This document shows positions 61,272 to 64,000 of a DNA stretch of 64,000 nt, piece by piece. Origin of the DNA: JAAZKI01 sp012799905 (GTDB taxonomy: Bacteria > Verrucomicrobiota > Lentisphaeria > Oligosphaerales > Oligosphaeraceae). Each line of letters begins with the position of its first letter. Positions within the stretch are counted from its first letter, which is position 1. The DNA lies in NCBI GenBank assembly GCA_050949415.1, contig JBMNFR010000001.1:478283-542282 (forward strand), in the 5' to 3' direction. The position numbers and the translations under genes are program-made. The notes beneath the pieces were generated by a model. The model made no database searches and was not told the DNA's origin. It saw only the letters and a program-made list of their open reading frames with translations.

Positions 61272-61305
61272 CCGCATAGGCGCTCAAAAGCGAGTGCCTA
61301 TGCGG
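61272..61305 (+). terminator. Hairpin after the pseudopilin gene
   Basis: CCGCATAGGC (61272-61281) pairs with GCCTATGCGG (61296-61305) around a small inner loop with AAAA. There is no strong T run, so it may be a factor-dependent terminator or a 3' stabilising hairpin shared by the convergent oxidoreductase gene. Confidence 0.55.
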
Positions 61306-61363
61306 CGTTGGGGGAAGGTGTTAGAGGGTTAAAGGCGCAGCGTACGGCAGCTGCTGGCCGCCG

Positions 61364-62380
61364 TCACATAGCCACGTTAGTCTGTCCGGAATCAGCTGCC
61401 TGCTGCACGATCAGCGTCTGCCGCATACTGTGCAAAATGCCCGCCGTGGTCAAATTGCTGGCGGTCAGATTGCCGGCGATGTCGTTGAGGAAATCGTCCA
61501 GGTATGATCCAATTGGTTCTTCATCAACCGCCCGGTCTTGCGCGACCGGATCGCCGTTGCGGGCGCAGTAAATGGTCTTTTCGCCGGGCTGGACTTCCAG
61601 GACGCCGCCCGTGCCATGCACAGTGATGCGCCAATACTGGCGTACGCTATAGCCGCAATGGTCAGGCGACAGATACGACACGTCACCGATCACTCCGCCG
61701 CCGTTTTCCATCTGCAGCATAAATTGCGCGCAATCCTTGAAAAACGGCGCTGCCTTGGCCTTGGCGTTCCATGCCCGCGCTGCCGTGACCTCAGTCAGGC
61801 GCTTGCCAGTCAACCACGGCAGCAAGTCTACGGCGTGAATGCCGATGTCAGTAATCGTGCCGCCGTGACAACCCGGCTGGAAATACCACTGCGGACGCGA
61901 CGTCATGTTGAGCGGATGCTGACCAGTTATGCAGACGGTCTGCGGCTCACCGATAAAGCCCTCGCGAATCAGGCGGCGCATGGTGAGCAGCTTTGGATTG
62001 TAGCGCATGTCAAGCTGACAACCGACCCGCAAGCCGCGCTCACGAGATTCGCGCGCAATTGCATCCAGCTCTTCCATGGTGATGCAGACGGGCTTATCCA
62101 GGATTACATGCCGGCCGGCTTGCAGCGCTGCCAGCGCCATCGCGCCGCGGCGGGCGTAATAATCACCGATCGCCACCACGTCGCAGTCGACCTCGCGCAG
62201 CATAGCGGCAAAATCGTCATGAGTCACCTCCACCCGGCCGGATGCCTGCACTTCCTTGCGCGTGGCGGCGTCCTCCTCGCAGGCGGCGACCAAGGCCAAG
62301 TCGGAACGCTCTTTCACCGCGTTCACCAATGCATAAATATGACCGTGACGAAATCCCGCAAATGCAAAACGAATGCTCAT
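61364..62380 (-). CDS. Gfo/Idh/MocA-family oxidoreductase
   Basis: A 338-residue NAD(P)-dependent dehydrogenase, probably on a sugar or sugar-derived polyol. The Rossmann N-terminus (IRFAFAGFRHGHIYALVNAV) has the GxxH variant. The family Lys is in HVILDKPVCITMEELDAI. The C-terminal domain has GGTITDIGIHAVDLLPWLTG with the usual Asp and His. An AAGGACAGACA precedes the ATG at 62380. It is convergent with the pseudopilin gene. Confidence 0.92.
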   Translation of the reverse strand: MSIRFAFAGFRHGHIYALVNAVKERSDLALVAACEEDAATRKEVQASGRVEVTHDDFAAMLREVDCDVVAIGDYYARRGAMALAALQAGRHVILDKPVCITMEELDAIARESRERGLRVGCQLDMRYNPKLLTMRRLIREGFIGEPQTVCITGQHPLNMTSRPQWYFQPGCHGGTITDIGIHAVDLLPWLTGKRLTEVTAARAWNAKAKAAPFFKDCAQFMLQMENGGGVIGDVSYLSPDHCGYSVRQYWRITVHGTGGVLEVQPGEKTIYCARNGDPVAQDRAVDEEPIGSYLDDFLNDIAGNLTASNLTTAGILHSMRQTLIVQQAADSGQTNVAM

Positions 62381-62955
62381 TGTCTGTCCTTTCCAACTGT
62401 AAATATGAGCGACGACTGCGCCGCCATATCCTTGCTTTTTTAGGGTCTTTTGCGGCTCTTTATACTATGCCCCTTTTCCGCCATCAAGGCAAATTTGCCA
62501 ACGAAAAAACCGCAACGCTGCCGGGCGATGGCTGGTAATCGGTCAGTCATTGATATTCAGAAATCCGACGAGCAGCGGTCTCCGGAAAGGGGCGAGGGGC
62601 TTTGTTTAAGGGCGAGGGGCGAGGGGCGAGGGGCGAGGGGCGAGGGGCGAGAATTAGGGGCGAGGGGCGAGGGGCGAGAGTGAATTTGGGCTCCACTGAC
62701 CGCCATGTCCACACCGTCCACATCTTTTTGCGCCGTAGGCGCTTAACCATGCTTAACCCCTGGCTTTAGCCTGGGGGGAGGCATACCCCAAAACTGGCGC
62801 CTTGCAGAGGCGCTACAGAAGACTGCCACATTACGATGGCTAGCCGCCTTTTCGTCATCAACAGGGTACGCGCTTGAACTTCCGAAAACAATGAATAAAT
62901 TTAATGTTTTCGATCATTATTATTCGTTCACCCCGACCAGATTCCGGGAGACACT
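62381..62955. repeat. Intergenic region with CGAGGGG heptamer array
   Basis: No credible gene. Bases 62588-62680 contain runs of the heptamer CGAGGGG, separated by CTTTGTTTAAGG and AATTAGG. This is the inverse complement of the closing part of the array at 9554-10021. Downstream, 62720-62830 has short inverted repeats (GGCTTTAGCC, GGCGCC) of the kind dispersed between genes. Confidence 0.85.
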
Positions 62956-63339
62956 ATGTTTCAACTCGATTTCAGCAAAAGCGCCGATGGTCTGATTCCG
63001 GCCATTGCCCAGGACTGGCAGACCGGCGAGGTTCTCATGCTCGCCTATATCAACCAGGAGGCTTGGGAAAAAACTCTGCAAACCGGCATTGCCACCTATT
63101 GGACCCGGTCGCGCCGCAAACTCTGGGTGAAAGGCGAAACCTCCGGAAACGTCCAGAAGGTCAAGGAAATCCTGGTCGATTGCGATCTTGACACTGTCAT
63201 CTTTAAAATCGAGCAAGTCGGCGACGCCGCCTGCCATGAGGGTTATCGCAGCTGCTTCTTCCGCCGCGTTGAAGCTGACGGCAGCCTGACTGTGGTCGGC
63301 GAACGCGTCTTTAACCCGGATGACGTCTACAAGAAATAA
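62956..63339 (+). CDS. hisI: HisI, phosphoribosyl-AMP cyclohydrolase
   Basis: A 127-residue enzyme that opens the ring of phosphoribosyl-AMP, step three of histidine synthesis. The family motifs are present: GEVLMLAYINQEAWEKTLQT, YWTRSRRKLWVKGETSGN, and the zinc/metal segment DCDLDTVIFKIEQ with ACHEGYRSCFFR. No HisE pyrophosphohydrolase is fused. hisG follows after a 52-base gap, so this is the start of a his operon. Confidence 0.96.
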   Translation: MFQLDFSKSADGLIPAIAQDWQTGEVLMLAYINQEAWEKTLQTGIATYWTRSRRKLWVKGETSGNVQKVKEILVDCDLDTVIFKIEQVGDAACHEGYRSCFFRRVEADGSLTVVGERVFNPDDVYKK

Positions 63340-63391
63340 CCACCCGTCTTACTTCTCCCCCCGCAGCGATTCACCATTTCGGAGTCCAACC

Positions 63392-64000
63392 ATGCCAGTT
63401 TTACGTCTTGGCCTTCCTAAAGGCAGTCTTGAAGAAACCACGGTCGACATGTTCCGCCGCGCCGGCTATAAAATTGACATTCAGTCCCGTTCCTACTATC
63501 CGACCATTGATGACCCGGAAATCGAATGCGTCCTCATCCGAGCCCAGGAAATGGCTCGCTATGTCCAGGAAGGCGTGCTTGACGCTGGTCTGACCGGCTA
63601 TGACTGGGTCTTGGAAACCGGCGCGGATGTGGTGGAAATCGCTGAATTGGTCTATGGCAAAGTCGGCCGCAAGCCGTTGCGTTGGGTTCTGGCCGTGCCG
63701 AACAACTCCGACATCAAGAGCGCTAAAGACCTGGAAGGCAAGCGCATTGCCACCGAGGCCGTGGGCATGACTAAACGCTATCTGGAGAAGCACGGCGTCA
63801 ATGCCTCAGTCGAATTCAGCTGGGGCGCCACGGAAGTCAAGCCGCCGCGCCTGGCGGACGCGATTGTCGAAATCACCGAAACCGGCTCCAGTCTGAAGGC
63901 CAATAACCTCAAGATCATCGACACCCTGTGTGAGACGACGACCCGCTTCATCGCCAACCACGAGGCTGCTCAAGACCCGTTCAAGCGCCGCAAGATGGAT
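63392..64000 (+). CDS. hisG: HisG, ATP phosphoribosyltransferase (3' end outside window)
   Basis: The first ~203 residues of the first enzyme of histidine synthesis. The start MPVLRLGLPKGSLEETTVDM, then VLDAGLTGYDWVLETGADVV and WGATEVKPPRLADAIVEITE, are typical of the family. The frame runs off the right edge, so it cannot be decided whether this is the long form with a C-terminal regulatory domain; the absence of HisZ nearby would fit the long form. Confidence 0.95.
   Translation, partial: MPVLRLGLPKGSLEETTVDMFRRAGYKIDIQSRSYYPTIDDPEIECVLIRAQEMARYVQEGVLDAGLTGYDWVLETGADVVEIAELVYGKVGRKPLRWVLAVPNNSDIKSAKDLEGKRIATEAVGMTKRYLEKHGVNASVEFSWGATEVKPPRLADAIVEITETGSSLKANNLKIIDTLCETTTRFIANHEAAQDPFKRRKMD

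Overview
The window looks like a chromosomal piece of a Lentisphaerota-type bacterium (PVC superphylum). The evidence is a type II pseudopilin with an FTLIELL start lacking the usual Gly and with an H-X9-DG C-terminus, large secreted sugar-active proteins (a DUF4091/CBM9-like protein and a second TIM-barrel-like one) beside a ROK regulator, a fused SecDF, and repeat-rich intergenic DNA. The assignment is inferred from gene style only; there is no rRNA or other marker here.

Layout. Bases 1-12.8 kb are host DNA: an alpha/beta hydrolase, a hypothetical gene with queA, smpB, an unusual SGNH-hydrolase/AMP-ligase fusion, the DUF4091 protein, a block of interleaved 7-bp tandem repeats, an amidohydrolase, a YdcF-like membrane protein and an XRE regulator. 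Bases 12,876-52,529 are a complete-looking 39.65-kb prophage. It sits in the 3' end of tRNA-Ser(GGA), is bounded by an exact 20-bp direct repeat, and its tyrosine integrase lies next to the intact tRNA. Bases 52.5-64 kb are host again: tRNA-Ser, secDF-yajC, an EamA transporter, a ROK regulator with a glycosidase-like protein and a pseudopilin, a Gfo/Idh/MocA oxidoreductase, hisI and the start of hisG.

Prophage organisation. The left arm, mostly minus strand (13.2-19.9 kb), holds small HTH proteins, a CHC2/D5-type primase-helicase, a sigma-like protein, zinc-ribbon proteins, a P22_AR_N antirepressor and a ribbon-helix-helix protein facing a plus-strand repressor candidate. Two copies of the palindrome TAACC-N3-GGTTA mark this switch. 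From 20.6 to 23.6 kb come three convergent, tail-to-tail overlapping gene pairs separated by a repeated intergenic element. Bases 23.7-26.3 kb are an AT-rich three-gene operon ending in a ComEC-like metallo-beta-lactamase-fold protein, the best candidate here for an undescribed cargo or defence system. The right arm (26.9-43.1 kb) is a lambda-style head and siphovirus tail module: TerL, portal, fused protease-scaffold-capsid, decoration protein, neck proteins, tail tube, a tail chaperone with a probable -1 frameshift, and tape measure. It continues with an unusual distal tail, including a 1288-residue protein that ends in a seven-bladed RCC1 propeller, a series of exported proteins, spanin-like genes and the integrase.

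Several genes are short or frameshifted and were found by reading the DNA directly: a 57-residue HTH protein, a 54-residue RHH protein, a 48-residue protein, the frameshifted tail-chaperone extension, and an antisense membrane protein with a perfect Shine-Dalgarno sequence inside the tail operon.
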